DNA from: Azospirillum brasilense
GTDB lineage: Bacteria > Pseudomonadota > Alphaproteobacteria > Azospirillales > Azospirillaceae
Length of the DNA: 64,000 nucleotides
Direction of reading: 5' to 3'
NCBI RefSeq assembly: GCF_022023855.1
Contig: NZ_CP059451.1
Span: 124,001 to 188,000, forward strand
The notes under the pieces are model-generated. The model was not told where the DNA came from. It did no database searches and saw nothing but the letters and a program-made list of their open reading frames with translations. This document shows positions 26,058 through 35,389 of the stretch, piece by piece. Both the position numbers and the translations under genes were made by a program. Position 1 is the first letter of the stretch, and the number at the start of each line of letters is the position of its first letter.

Positions 26058-28436
26058 TCAAAGCGGTAGCGTGCCGACCTTCGTGCCGTCCGCTGCCTCG
26101 ATGGACAGCGAGGTCCAGCGCGGCGCCCGGCCGCCGCTGCGGCTCACCGACAGCGAGGCCGCGTCCGTGCCGGTGACGGTCAGCAGGCAGACGGACTCGT
26201 CGCGGCACACGCTCTCCCCGTCGTCGTCGAACAGGGTCAGCGGGGCGTAGCCCTCCGGACCAGGGAAGCAACGGACGGTCAGCGGACCCTCGGCCCAGGA
26301 GGGGGCGGGGCCGAGCGGCAGCAGCGTGCCGGCCCTAACGAAGGCCGGGGACACCCCCAGCGGCGCCGCCACGGTGACGTGCCCGCCGCCGTCGTAGCGC
26401 CGGCCGTCGCGCAGGTCGTACCAGCCGCCGGGCACCGCCGGCAGCCAGACCTCCAGCTCCGTCCGGCCGGGGTCGAGGACCGGAGCGACCAGCAGCCGGT
26501 CGCCGACCATGGTGCTGTCCTCCTCCCCGTAGGCGGCGGGCTGGTCGGGGAAATCATAGAACAGCGGCCGCATCACCGGGGCATGGTCGCGGTGCGCCCG
26601 CCACAGCAGTGTGTAGAGCAGCGGCACCAGCCGCTCCCGCCAGTTCAGCGCGGTCTTCACCTGGGGCAGCAGCTCCGGGTAGGTCCAGGGCTCGGTCACG
26701 CTGCCGTCGTCGTTCCAGGAATGGATGGTGAAGCGCGGCCACCACACCGCCTGCTCGATCCAGCGCATCAGCAGTTCCGGCTCCGGGCGGGGACCGGCGA
26801 AGCCGCCGACGTCGTGGCCGTAGTCGAACAGGCCCGACAGGCTGAAGCCATGCCCCATGCGCAGGTTCCAGCGCAGCGTCTTCCAGCTCGTCCGGTTGTC
26901 GCCCGACCAAGTCTGCACATAGCGCTGGAGGCCCGGCCCGCCGGAGCGCGAGATCAGGTAAGGGCGCTTGTCCGGCGCGTGGGCCACCTGGGCCAGATGC
27001 GAGGCGCGGATCATCAGATGGGTCTGCACCGGGCGCAGCGTCGCCATCGTGCCGCCATGGCCGTTGACGTCGCAGACCGCCGCGTCGTCCCAGATCTCGA
27101 ACTCGTTGTTGTCGTTCCAGGTCGAGCCGATGCCGCGCTCCAACAACTCCTTCGTGACGTTGGCCATCCACCAGCGCGAGGTCGCCGGGTTGGTGAAGTC
27201 GAGATAGGCGCCGTCGCCGCCCCAGAACTGGGTGATCTGCGGGCTGTCCGGGGCGTCGCTGTCGCGCACGAAGCCGCCGAAGCCCTGGACCTCGGCGAAT
27301 TTCGGATGGTCGTTGAGCAGCGCCGGCTTGATGTTGGCGACGAGATGGACGCCGGCCTCGGCGAACTTGCCGGTGACCGCCTCCGGCTCGGGGAACTTGT
27401 CGCGGTTCCAGTGGAAGACGTAGCGCTTGTCGCCGATCATCGTGTAGCCGGACGACATCTGGAACGACCCGCAGGGCAGGCCGTGCTCCTTCAGCGCGTC
27501 GAGGAATCCGAGCAACCGCACCCCGGCGTCCGGCGCGTCGGTATACTGCATGGTCGAGCCGGAATAGCTGATCGCCCAGCGCGGCCGGAAGGAGGTGCGG
27601 CCGGTCAGGGCGGTGAAGTTCGCCACCACCTGCGGAACGCTCGGGCCGAACAGGACGTAGCAGTCGAGATCGCCGTCCGACGCCTCGAACCGGATGAAGT
27701 CGCCGTGGTAGGCGTCGATGGTCTGGCCGAGGTCGAAGAGGCCGCGCGACAGGTTGTCGTAGAAGACGCCGACCGCCGCCCCGCCGCGCTCCGGCCGCAC
27801 GCTGAGGCAGAAGGGGATGTGCTTGTAGAGCGGGTCGCTCGTCTCGGCATCGTAGCCGAGCGCGTCGGTCGTCCCCATGGCGAGGCGCCGGCCGCGCTTG
27901 TCGGTGCCGCCGCTCTTGTCGCCGAAGCCGTGGTAGCGCTCCCCGGCGTGGCTGACCAGATGGTGGGCGAAGCGGGGCGAACGGTCGTCGAACAGGTAGG
28001 GCTGGGTCGGCCGGTCGGCCAGGACGAGGCGCCAGCCATCGCCCTCCGCCGCCGGCTCGTACCAGCGCAGCGCCAGGGGCGCGCGCTGGACCACGACGCG
28101 CCAGCCGGGGGTGGTGACGGTGACGCTGTCGGCGCTTTCCTCGACCGCCGCCGGCGTGCCGGGAAAGCCGGTCAGGTCGCGGCGGTCGCGCCCGTCGATG
28201 GGGTCGGCCAGCGCGGGGTCGGTCTGGCCCGACAGCTCGGGGGCCAGCGACCAGGTGCGCGGCGTGCGCAGCCCGCTCGGCCGCTCGATGAGGACGCGCG
28301 CCAGCGCGGGCCCCAGCGGGAACAGGGTCAGGCGGTAGCCGCGGTCGAGGTCGAAGACGATCCCCTGGGGGCCGGCTTGCGTCCCGTCGCGGGACGGGGC
28401 GGGCGCAGCGAGGGAGGCGCCGGTCAGCGTGCGCAT
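26058..28436 (-). CDS. Glycoside hydrolase family 31 (alpha-glucosidase/alpha-xylosidase type)
   Basis: 792-residue GH31 enzyme hydrolysing alpha-linked sugars. The N-terminal beta-sandwich carries ERYHGFGDKSG. The (beta/alpha)8 barrel contains nucleophile Asp442 in GSTWNDNNEFE and the acid/base Asp513 in WSGDNRTSW. A C-terminal beta domain follows. No signal peptide, so it acts in the cytoplasm after uptake. It is the last gene of a five-gene minus-strand unit with the TRAP transporter and GH2 enzyme. Which alpha-glycoside it cuts (glucoside, xyloside or a sulfoquinovoside) is not settled by the visible motifs. Confidence 0.92.
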   Translation of the reverse strand: MRTLTGASLAAPAPSRDGTQAGPQGIVFDLDRGYRLTLFPLGPALARVLIERPSGLRTPRTWSLAPELSGQTDPALADPIDGRDRRDLTGFPGTPAAVEESADSVTVTTPGWRVVVQRAPLALRWYEPAAEGDGWRLVLADRPTQPYLFDDRSPRFAHHLVSHAGERYHGFGDKSGGTDKRGRRLAMGTTDALGYDAETSDPLYKHIPFCLSVRPERGGAAVGVFYDNLSRGLFDLGQTIDAYHGDFIRFEASDGDLDCYVLFGPSVPQVVANFTALTGRTSFRPRWAISYSGSTMQYTDAPDAGVRLLGFLDALKEHGLPCGSFQMSSGYTMIGDKRYVFHWNRDKFPEPEAVTGKFAEAGVHLVANIKPALLNDHPKFAEVQGFGGFVRDSDAPDSPQITQFWGGDGAYLDFTNPATSRWWMANVTKELLERGIGSTWNDNNEFEIWDDAAVCDVNGHGGTMATLRPVQTHLMIRASHLAQVAHAPDKRPYLISRSGGPGLQRYVQTWSGDNRTSWKTLRWNLRMGHGFSLSGLFDYGHDVGGFAGPRPEPELLMRWIEQAVWWPRFTIHSWNDDGSVTEPWTYPELLPQVKTALNWRERLVPLLYTLLWRAHRDHAPVMRPLFYDFPDQPAAYGEEDSTMVGDRLLVAPVLDPGRTELEVWLPAVPGGWYDLRDGRRYDGGGHVTVAAPLGVSPAFVRAGTLLPLGPAPSWAEGPLTVRCFPGPEGYAPLTLFDDDGESVCRDESVCLLTVTGTDAASLSVSRSGGRAPRWTSLSIEAADGTKVGTLPL

Positions 28437-28517
28437 GGCGCGTGAACTCCTGAAGTCATGAGACCTGAGGTTTGTGGGGAGCCGGCTCCTGGGGGCAGGA
28501 CCCGGCTTGCGTCCCGC

Positions 28518-29819
28518 TTACTTGATGAGGCCGAAGAGGCTGGGCAGCCAGAGCGACAGGCCGGGGACGTAGGTGACCACCAGCAGCGCCGCGGTGCTCC
28601 AGGCGAAGAGGGGGATCAGCGGCCGGATCACCTGCTCGATCGACACGCGCGCCACGGCGCAGCCGATGAACAGGGCGCTGCCGGTCGGCGGCGAGACGAT
28701 GCCGAGCGACAGGTTGAACACCAGGATCACCCCGAAATGCACCGGGTCCACCCCCAGCTCCACCAGCACCGGCAGGAAGATCGGCGTGAAGATCAGGATG
28801 CCCGGCGTGATGTCCAGGAAGGTGCCCATCAGCAGCAGCACGATGTTGACCAGCAGCAGCGCGATGATCCAGTTGCCGGACACCGACTGCACCCAGTCGC
28901 CGATGATCTGCGGGATCTCGGCCAGCGACATCACGTAGGCCATCGCCATGGAGGTGCCGACCATCAGCGCCACCACCGCCGTCGCCACGATGGTGTCCAC
29001 CAGGATCTGCATGATGTCGTCCATCGACAGCTCCCGGTAGGCGAGCGCCAGGGCGAGCGCGTAGACGACGGCGATGGCCGATCCCTCCGTCGCGGTGAAG
29101 ACGCCGCCGACGATGCCGCCGATCACCACGATGATCAGCCCCAGGCTGGGCAGGGCGGACAGCAGCGCGCGCGAGGACTGGGACAGGGTGGGGGAAGGCA
29201 GGCGGGCGTAGCCGCGCTTCTTCGCCATGATCCAGGCCGGGATCATCACCGACAGGCCGAGCAGGATGCCCGGCAGGTAGCCGGCGACGAACAGCGCCGC
29301 GATGGAGGTGCCGCCCGACACCAGCGAATAGACGATGAAGGCGCCCGACGGCGGGATCAGCAGACCGGTGATGCAGGAGGAGATGTTGACCGCCGCGGTG
29401 TAGCTGCGGTCGTAGCCGGCCTTGTCCATCGACGGCTGCATGGTGCCGCCGATGGCCGAGGCGGCGGCCACCGCCGACCCCGACACGCAGCCGAACATCA
29501 TGTTGGCGAGGATGGTGATCTGCGCCAGTGGTCCGGGCATCCAGCCGACAAAGACCTTGGCGCAGTCGATCAGGCGGCGGGCGATGCCGCCCCGGTTCAT
29601 GATCGAGCCGGCCATGAAGAAGAAGGGGATCGCCAGCAGCGCGAAGCTGTCCAGGCCGGTGGCGATGCGCTGCGCCGTCACCGAGATCGCCGGCAGCGGC
29701 GGCATGATGGTCAGCAGCGCCGTGATCGAGGCGAGCCCGGTCGCGTAGGAGATGGGCACGCCGAAGGCCAGAAGGGCGACGAAGGCGGCGCTGAGGACGA
29801 GGGCGGGGGAGAAATCCAT
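28518..29819 (-). CDS. dctM: TRAP transporter large permease, DctM type
   Basis: 433 residues, about 12 hydrophobic helices, with the family signatures FFFMAGSIMNRGGIARRL, GCVSGSAVAAASAIGGTM and TGLLIPPSGAFIVYS. This subunit carries Na+-coupled import of the ligand handed over by DctP. The start at 29819 is the first Met of the conserved N-terminus; upstream sequence in this frame is a shadow of dctQ. There is a 29-base gap from dctQ and an 80-base gap to the GH31 gene. Confidence 0.93.
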   Translation of the reverse strand: MDFSPALVLSAAFVALLAFGVPISYATGLASITALLTIMPPLPAISVTAQRIATGLDSFALLAIPFFFMAGSIMNRGGIARRLIDCAKVFVGWMPGPLAQITILANMMFGCVSGSAVAAASAIGGTMQPSMDKAGYDRSYTAAVNISSCITGLLIPPSGAFIVYSLVSGGTSIAALFVAGYLPGILLGLSVMIPAWIMAKKRGYARLPSPTLSQSSRALLSALPSLGLIIVVIGGIVGGVFTATEGSAIAVVYALALALAYRELSMDDIMQILVDTIVATAVVALMVGTSMAMAYVMSLAEIPQIIGDWVQSVSGNWIIALLLVNIVLLLMGTFLDITPGILIFTPIFLPVLVELGVDPVHFGVILVFNLSLGIVSPPTGSALFIGCAVARVSIEQVIRPLIPLFAWSTAALLVVTYVPGLSLWLPSLFGLIK

Positions 29820-29848
29820 GGCTGCGTTTCCGCGACGGAAGGGGGGCG

Positions 29849-30358
29849 TCAGTCGAGCGAGACGGCGTGGCTGGTCACGCCCGGCCCTTCGCGCAGGCTC
29901 TCCATCAGGGCGATGACCATATAGATCAGGGTCAGCACGCCGGAGAGCGGGATCACGGCGTAGACCACCCACATCGGCAGCTGGAGCGCCGGCGTGACCT
30001 GGCCGAGCGTGCGCGCCTTGTCCACCAGCAGCCAGCCGCCGCCGCACAGGATCGTCACCGTGAACAGCGCGACCAGCGCCGCGATGGCGATCTCGACGCC
30101 GCACCGCGGCCGGGCCGGCAGAAGATCCACCAGCCCGGTGATGGCGATGTGCCCGCGCTTGCCCAGCACATAGGCCGAGCCGAGCAGGCTGACCCAGATG
30201 AAGGCGAAGCGGGCGATCTCGTCCGTCGCCGACGTCGAGACGTTGAGCGCGTAGCGGGCGACGACCTGCCACACCACGCAGCCCAGCATGGCGACCGTCA
30301 GCGGGATCGTGATGGCGAGCACGAAGCGGTCGAGCGTGCGGTGGATGGTGGCCAGCAT
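29849..30358 (-). CDS. dctQ: TRAP transporter small permease, DctQ type
   Basis: 169 residues, four transmembrane helices. The family pattern is VWQVVARYALNVSTSATDEIARFAFIW, then GSAYVLGKRGHIAI. It pairs with DctM and accepts substrate from DctP. It lies between dctP (46-base gap) and dctM. No sign of fusion or decay. Confidence 0.92.
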   Translation of the reverse strand: MLATIHRTLDRFVLAITIPLTVAMLGCVVWQVVARYALNVSTSATDEIARFAFIWVSLLGSAYVLGKRGHIAITGLVDLLPARPRCGVEIAIAALVALFTVTILCGGGWLLVDKARTLGQVTPALQLPMWVVYAVIPLSGVLTLIYMVIALMESLREGPGVTSHAVSLD

Positions 30359-30404
30359 GGGGGCGCTCCTCTGTTTCGACGCGGCGAGCGGGCGGGGCGG
30401 GGGC

Positions 30405-31388
30405 TTACTTGACCGCCTGGATGCGGTCGGCGAGCGTGGCCAGCGCCGGGGTGGCCTTCAGGTCGTCGTACATGGGCTGCACCACCTGACGGTAGGCCGC
30501 CTTGTCGGCGTCCACGAACTTCACGCCCATTTTCACGGCCTCGCCCTCGGCCTTCTCCAGTTCGGCCGTCCAGCGGGCGTTGTGGGCCTTGGCGCTGTCG
30601 CGGGCCGCCTGGCGCAGAAGCTCCTGCTGCTCCGGCTTCAGACGGTCCAGCGTCGCGGTGGCGACCAGCACCACATCGGGCACGCGAGTGTGCTCGTCGC
30701 GGGTGTAGACCTTCATCACCTCGCCGTGGCGGGCCAGGGTCAGAGCGGTCACGTTGTTCTCCGCCCCGTCGACGACGCCGGACTGCAGGGCCGTGTAGAC
30801 CTCGCCCCAGGCCAGCGGGGTGGCGGTGGCGCCCAGCAGGTTGATCATGCGGGTGGCGATCGGGCCGGGCTGGACGCGGACCTTCAGGCCCTTCAAATCC
30901 TCCGGCTTGGCCAACGGCTTGTTGGCGTAGAAGCTGCGCGTGCCGTTGTCGTAGTAGGCGAGGCCGACGAAGGCCTTGGCGCGGCTGGAGGCCAGGATCT
31001 CGTCGCCCACCGCGCCGTCGACCACCTTGAAGAAATGGTCGCTGTCGCGGAACAGGAAGGGCATGTCGTAGACGCCGAAGCTCGGCTCGAAGGCGGCGAG
31101 CGGCGAGGCGTTGGCGTGCACGAGGTCGAGCGCGCCGTTCTGCATCTGCTCGATCAGTTCGCGCTGCTGGCCGAGCTGGCCGGCGGGAAACACCTTGATG
31201 TCCAGATCGCCCTTGCTGCGCTCGCGCACCAGCTTGGCGAACTCGTCCAGCGAGACGTCCACCGGGTGACCCTTGGCCAGCCCGTGGCCGAGGCGCAGCG
31301 TGGTCTTGGCGGCGGCCGGCCCGGCGAGGGTGAGGCCCAGAACAGCAGCGGCGAGAAGGGCGGCGTGACGACGGTTCAACGCGAACAT
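30405..31388 (-). CDS. dctP: TRAP transporter substrate-binding protein, DctP type
   Basis: 327 residues with a Sec signal peptide (RRHAALLAAAVLGLTLAGPAAA). The DctP fold follows: LRLGHGLAKGHPVDVSLDEF, then GLKVRVQPGPIATRMINLLGA, which contains the conserved Arg that in most relatives salt-bridges a ligand carboxylate, and VVDGAENNVTAL. This suggests an acidic ligand such as a uronate or glycoside of one. CGGAGG precedes the ATG. It is the second gene of the operon, 15 bases behind the GH2 stop. Confidence 0.92.
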   Translation of the reverse strand: MFALNRRHAALLAAAVLGLTLAGPAAAKTTLRLGHGLAKGHPVDVSLDEFAKLVRERSKGDLDIKVFPAGQLGQQRELIEQMQNGALDLVHANASPLAAFEPSFGVYDMPFLFRDSDHFFKVVDGAVGDEILASSRAKAFVGLAYYDNGTRSFYANKPLAKPEDLKGLKVRVQPGPIATRMINLLGATATPLAWGEVYTALQSGVVDGAENNVTALTLARHGEVMKVYTRDEHTRVPDVVLVATATLDRLKPEQQELLRQAARDSAKAHNARWTAELEKAEGEAVKMGVKFVDADKAAYRQVVQPMYDDLKATPALATLADRIQAVK

Positions 31389-31402
31389 GACGGTTCCTCC
31401 GG

Positions 31403-33247
31403 TTATCGTGATTTGGCTGTATCGGTGCGCGGCGATGCGGGCGCCTCGGCGTCGGCCATCGCCCGGTAATGGTCCGCAAGGACGGCGAAGGCGCGCTTGC
31501 GGGTGGTCTTGTCCTCGGCGATCAGCCCCTTGCGGTTCCAGCCGCGCTGGAAGGCGGTCTGCCGCCGCTCGGTGCGGAAGTCGTAGAGAACCCAGGGCGT
31601 CATCCCGCGCACGTAGGGGGCGGTGGCGAGGATGGCGAGCTGCTCGCGGTAGACCGCCTCCTGGCAGTCTTCGGTGAAGAGCTCGCGCGGGCCGCCGCGC
31701 AAGCCCGCCACCGCGTCGGCGCCGAACTCGGAGATGATCACCGGCTTGCCGGGGGCGGAGTTGGCGAGCAGCCGGCGCAGCCCGTCGAAGGAGGGCTCGT
31801 ACCAGCCGAAATATTCGTTGAGGCCGATCACGTCGAGATGGTCGGCCAGCCGGTCGGCGATGGCGAAGCGCTCGCGGTCGATCAGGCAGGCCGCGGTCAC
31901 CAGCCGCGTCGGGTCCAGCTGGCGGGCCAGTGCGGCCAGCCGCGCCATGAAGGACAGGCGGGCGTCGGTGTCGGCGTTCTCGTTGCCGACGCCCCACAGG
32001 ATCGTGCTGGCCCGGTTGCGGTCGCGGGCGATCAGCTCGGCAAGCTGGTTCGCGGCATCCTCGTAGGTGTCGGGGTTGGCGAAGTCGATGGCCCAGTAGA
32101 CGGGAATCTCCGACCACAGCATCAGCCCGACCTCGTCGGCGATGGCCGCCGCCCGCGGGTCGTGCGGGTAATGGGCAAGGCGGAGGAAATTGCAGCCCAG
32201 CGCCTTGGCGTCGGCAAACCGGCGGCGGATGTCCGCCTCGTCGCTGGTCTTGCCGAGCAACAGGTCGTCCTCATGGACGGAAACACCGCGCAGAGTGATG
32301 TCGCGCCCGTTGAGAAGGATGCGCTCGTCCGCCACGGCGATCTCGCGGAAGCCGACGCGATCCGACACGGAGTCGGCGCCGAAGCGCAGGGTGACGCCGT
32401 AGAGGCGCGGCGAGTCCGGCGACCACAGCTCCGGGGCGAGGTCGAACTCCACCTGTCCTCGTCCGGCGATGACGGGAAGAGGGGAGGGCGGCAGCAGCCC
32501 GTCGATGGCGACGGTCGCCGTTCCGTCCACCGGATCGGACAGGGTGACGTCCACGGCGACGCGGCCGAAGCCGCTGCCCGGCACCAGCGCCACGCCGAAG
32601 TCCCGGATGAACAGCGCGGGCAGGCGCAGCAGCGTGACGGAGCGGTAGAGGCCGCCGTAGTTGAACCAGTCCGTGTGGCGCATCGGCACCCGGTCGGTCC
32701 GGCGCGCGTTGTCGACCTGGATCTGGAGGCGGTTCGGGCCGGGGCGCAGATGCCCGGTCAGCTCGACGCAGAAGGGCGTCGAGGCGCCGCGGTGCGCGCC
32801 CAGGAACTGGCCGTTCAGGAAGACGCGCGCCTCGTAAGCGGCGGCGCCGATGTGCAGGACGGTGCGCTCCCCGGCCTCGCCGGGTGTGAGGTCCAGCGTC
32901 CGCGTGTACCAGGCGCCGCCCTCGTAATGCCGCCACTCCGGGTGCAGCATGTTCCAGCAGGCGGGAACCGGGGCGGTCTGCCACGCGCCGTCGTCGTAAT
33001 CGCGCGGGGCGGTCCATTCCGAGGCCGGCACCGGCTCGTCGGCGTACCATCCCTGGCGCAGCCCCTCGTCGTGGGGGTCGATGGCGAAGCGCCAGTCCCC
33101 ATCCAGCGACTCGACGGCGCGCCCGGCGACGGTCACCAGGGCCGCGGCGCCCACCCGCCTACGGGCGAAGGCGTCGGCGTACGTCTCGTCATGAAGATGG
33201 TCGTAAGGGTCAACGACCGTGGCGCGGTCGGCGCCTTCGGCTGTCAT
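31403..33247 (-). CDS. Glycoside hydrolase family 2 (beta-glucuronidase/beta-galactosidase type)
   Basis: 614 residues. The order is a sugar-binding domain (GDWRFAIDPHDEGL ... CWNMLHPEW), an immunoglobulin-like domain, then the catalytic barrel (NGRDITLRGVSVHEDDLLLG, LRLAHYPHDPRA). The acid/base is Glu423 (WGVGNENAD) and the nucleophile Glu507 (VIISEFGADA). Size and the AHYPHD and NEN patterns fit the beta-glucuronidase side of GH2. No signal peptide. The start at 33247 has GGGAGAGG upstream. First gene of the operon, divergent from the LacI regulator. Confidence 0.9.
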   Translation of the reverse strand: MTAEGADRATVVDPYDHLHDETYADAFARRRVGAAALVTVAGRAVESLDGDWRFAIDPHDEGLRQGWYADEPVPASEWTAPRDYDDGAWQTAPVPACWNMLHPEWRHYEGGAWYTRTLDLTPGEAGERTVLHIGAAAYEARVFLNGQFLGAHRGASTPFCVELTGHLRPGPNRLQIQVDNARRTDRVPMRHTDWFNYGGLYRSVTLLRLPALFIRDFGVALVPGSGFGRVAVDVTLSDPVDGTATVAIDGLLPPSPLPVIAGRGQVEFDLAPELWSPDSPRLYGVTLRFGADSVSDRVGFREIAVADERILLNGRDITLRGVSVHEDDLLLGKTSDEADIRRRFADAKALGCNFLRLAHYPHDPRAAAIADEVGLMLWSEIPVYWAIDFANPDTYEDAANQLAELIARDRNRASTILWGVGNENADTDARLSFMARLAALARQLDPTRLVTAACLIDRERFAIADRLADHLDVIGLNEYFGWYEPSFDGLRRLLANSAPGKPVIISEFGADAVAGLRGGPRELFTEDCQEAVYREQLAILATAPYVRGMTPWVLYDFRTERRQTAFQRGWNRKGLIAEDKTTRKRAFAVLADHYRAMADAEAPASPRTDTAKSR

Positions 33248-33329
33248 GAGCGTCCTCTCCCTCGTCTTTTTTTCCGCGCCCGCTTTGTCGAAGGGGCGAG
33301 GGTGGGCAATTCGTCCGTCCGCCGACGTC

Positions 33330-33363
33330 GTTACCGATATCATGGCGGAGGGAAATCGATTAC
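33330..33363. promoter_or_regulatory. Two LacI-type operator candidates
   Basis: GAAATCGATTAC (33352-33363) and, on the other strand, GATATCGGTAAC (33330-33341) share the pattern GA-W-ATCG-R-T-W-AC with the central CG typical of LacI-family operators. Their CG centres are 22 bp apart, two helical turns. They lie between the GH2 and lacI-family starts, where they could control both. Confidence 0.5.
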
Positions 33364-33456
33364 CCTTGTCGAAACAATAGGCGCGCGTGCATCTCTACGC
33401 AACCGGTTTTCACGCCGCCGCCCCACGCCAACCCTCTTGCGCAGACCGAGGTGCCG

Positions 33457-34539
33457 ATGCCCCCGCCATCCGACCGCAACCGCGCCTCGCGCACGGGGCG
33501 TGCGTCGCCCGCCCCGTCGCTCGCCCAGGTGGCGGCCCGCGCCGGGGTGTCGGTCGCCACCGCCTCGCGCGTCATCAACGGCGTCGCCAACAAGGCGACG
33601 GAGGAGACTGCGGAGCGGGTGAGGGCGGCGATCCGCGAGCTGGGCTACCGGCCGGGCAGCGTCGGGCGGGCGCTGCGCCGCCGGGAGAGCCGCATCGTCG
33701 GCGTCCTGGCCGCGAATCTCGCCAACCCCTCCATGGCCGCCATCGCCTCGTCCATCGAATGGTCGCTGCGCGGGGAGGGGCTGGTGATGTCGCTGTGCGA
33801 CACGCACGAGCGCGCCGACGTGCAGGACGAGTACATCCGCGAAATGCGCGCCCAGCTCGTCCGCGCGATGATTCTGGTGGGTGCGGTGGACAGCCCGGCG
33901 CTGGACGAGGCGCGGGCCGCCGGCGACACGCTGGTCTTCGTGAACCGCCCGGACCCCGGCGACCCGTCCTCGCCCTATGTCGGGCTCGACAACGCCGGTG
34001 CCGGGGCGGAGATCGCCGAGCGACTGCTGAACCGCGGGGTGCGCCACATCGGCGTCCTCCACGCCTCGCTGGACCGCACCGCCGGTCACTGGCGCCTGCT
34101 CGGGCTGTTCGACCGGCTGGCCCAGGCGGGGGTGGACACGGCGGCCATTCCCTGCGCCACTGGGCCGGGGCTGGATCACATCGTGGCCGGCTACCACGCC
34201 ATGGGAACGATGCTGGAGCGGCCGGACCGCCCGCCGGTGATCGTCTGCCTGAGCGACTTGCTGGCCTATGGCGCTTTCCGCCGCGCGCGGGAGGCTGGGC
34301 TGGAGGTGCCGGGCGACGTGGCCTTCTTCGGGTTCGACGACAACCCGATCAACCCCTGGATCGCCGACTGGCTGAACTCGGTCCGTGTGCCGTCCGACCA
34401 TTTCGGTCCGGCCATCATGGGCATGCTGCACCGGCTCTGGGACGGGGAGGAGCGGCCGGCTCCGCTGCTCCTGACCCACCAGCTGACCATCCGCAACCGC
34501 CGCCTGCCGGGTGAGACGGCACCGGTCTCGGGCAGGTGA
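33457..34539 (+). CDS. LacI-family transcriptional regulator
   Basis: 360 residues. The N-terminal HTH and hinge read SLAQVAARAGVSVATASRVINGVANKATEET. The periplasmic-binding-like effector domain follows (SRIVGVLAANLANPSMAAI ... GDVAFFGFDDNPINPWIADWLNSVR). ATG at 33457 is preferred; a GTG six bases earlier is in frame. It is divergent from the GH2-TRAP-GH31 operon, so it is the likely repressor of that operon, released by an imported sugar. Confidence 0.92.
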   Translation: MPPPSDRNRASRTGRASPAPSLAQVAARAGVSVATASRVINGVANKATEETAERVRAAIRELGYRPGSVGRALRRRESRIVGVLAANLANPSMAAIASSIEWSLRGEGLVMSLCDTHERADVQDEYIREMRAQLVRAMILVGAVDSPALDEARAAGDTLVFVNRPDPGDPSSPYVGLDNAGAGAEIAERLLNRGVRHIGVLHASLDRTAGHWRLLGLFDRLAQAGVDTAAIPCATGPGLDHIVAGYHAMGTMLERPDRPPVIVCLSDLLAYGAFRRAREAGLEVPGDVAFFGFDDNPINPWIADWLNSVRVPSDHFGPAIMGMLHRLWDGEERPAPLLLTHQLTIRNRRLPGETAPVSGR

Positions 34540-34764
34540 TCTGAACGCCGACCCCCGCAAGCCGGCGAGCGGTTGCACTGATGCTAGGCTTGCGCTTTGA
34601 TACGGCGCTTGGTTTTCATTGGCGCAAAAATTCCATAAGATGCCTTATGGAAAATATCGTGATCCCGATGCGCCTTTGAGGCACGTCGCTGACAGGCTTA
34701 CCCTGGGTCTGTCAACGACGCGGCGGGTTCGGTCAGTTGGACGGCCTTTGACGACACCGGCGCC

Positions 34765-34950
34765 GTGGTGTCCGAGATCCGCGACTTCGTTCTGTTCCTG
34801 GAAGCGCGCCGCTACGCGCCCGGCACGATCAGGCACTATGCCAAGCATGCCGTCCGCCTGGGCAACCATCCGAAGACTCTGGGCAAGTGCTTCGCCAACC
34901 TGACCGCGCCGGAATTCGATCGCTTTCTCGCAGCCATCGAGCCGAACATC
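34765..34950 (+). pseudogene. Tyrosine recombinase, N-terminal scrap
   Basis: About 60 residues (SEIRDFVLFLEARRYAPGTIRHYAKHAVRLG ... FDRFLAAIEP) match the SAM-like core-binding domain that begins phage-type integrases. The catalytic domain is absent: the sequence breaks near 34950 and an IS terminal repeat follows at 35009. The start is an in-frame GTG without a clear ribosome site. Confidence 0.6.
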
Positions 34951-35008
34951 GTGCCGCTGCATGGTCAAGCTGCCGAACTTTCCCCCAGCCTTCACAACCC
35001 TGAAAACT

Positions 35009-35041
35009 GGGGGCACTATACGAAAGTGCGCAAATTGTCAG
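35009..35041. repeat. Solo IS terminal repeat
   Basis: GGGGGCACTATACGAAAGT followed by GCGCAAATTGTC. The same layout occurs in inverse orientation at 46278-46313 (GGGGCCACTACACGAAAGT then GTACAAATTGTC), and the first part matches the ends of the IS at 50875-51927. Confidence 0.6.
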
Positions 35042-35049
35042 GGATATGA

Positions 35050-35389
35050 AAACGCGGCAGGAACGTGAGCTGCGCCGCGCTCCTGCGCCCCTTTTGCGCC
35101 CTTTCGCGACAGCACTCATACCGGTTCCGCCGAACCCACGACGAGGTGCGCAACTTCCTACGCCTGGCGACCCGGCGCAACCAGCACGTCTCCGCGGCGC
35201 ACGACGGGCGATCCATGTCCAAAGAGTCTCTGCTCTGCGCGATATGATCGGCCTCGCGTAGTTCACGGCGCCCGCCGCCAGACTTTCGGCATCGTCGACT
35301 CAGGTATGGCGCGACACCTGACGGAACCGAGACGACTGCAGCGATCTTGGAGTTTCTCGGGCAACCTTGAATCATCTCCGGGCCGCACA
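35050..35389. other. Gap without a recognised gene
   Basis: 340 bases downstream of the integrase scrap. Short frames exist on both strands, but none shows a family motif or a ribosome site. It is probably IS debris. Confidence 0.4.

Noticed and set aside
24859..26250. 463-codon plus-strand ORF across the TerC gene
   Set aside because: It runs antisense through the TerC-family gene and two hairpin terminators; the product is low-complexity.
26379..28445. 688-codon plus-strand ORF opposite the GH31 gene
   Set aside because: It is the antisense shadow of a well-supported GH31 gene. GC-rich coding DNA often leaves the opposite strand open, and its product is a low-complexity Arg/Ala/Gly-rich sequence without motifs.
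31469..33622. 717-codon plus-strand ORF opposite the GH2 gene
   Set aside because: Antisense shadow; no family motif, and the GH2 frame carries both catalytic Glu motifs and a ribosome site.
35046..35261. 71-codon plus-strand ORF after the integrase scrap
   Set aside because: No ribosome site or family match; Arg/Pro-rich composition typical of non-coding GC-rich sequence.
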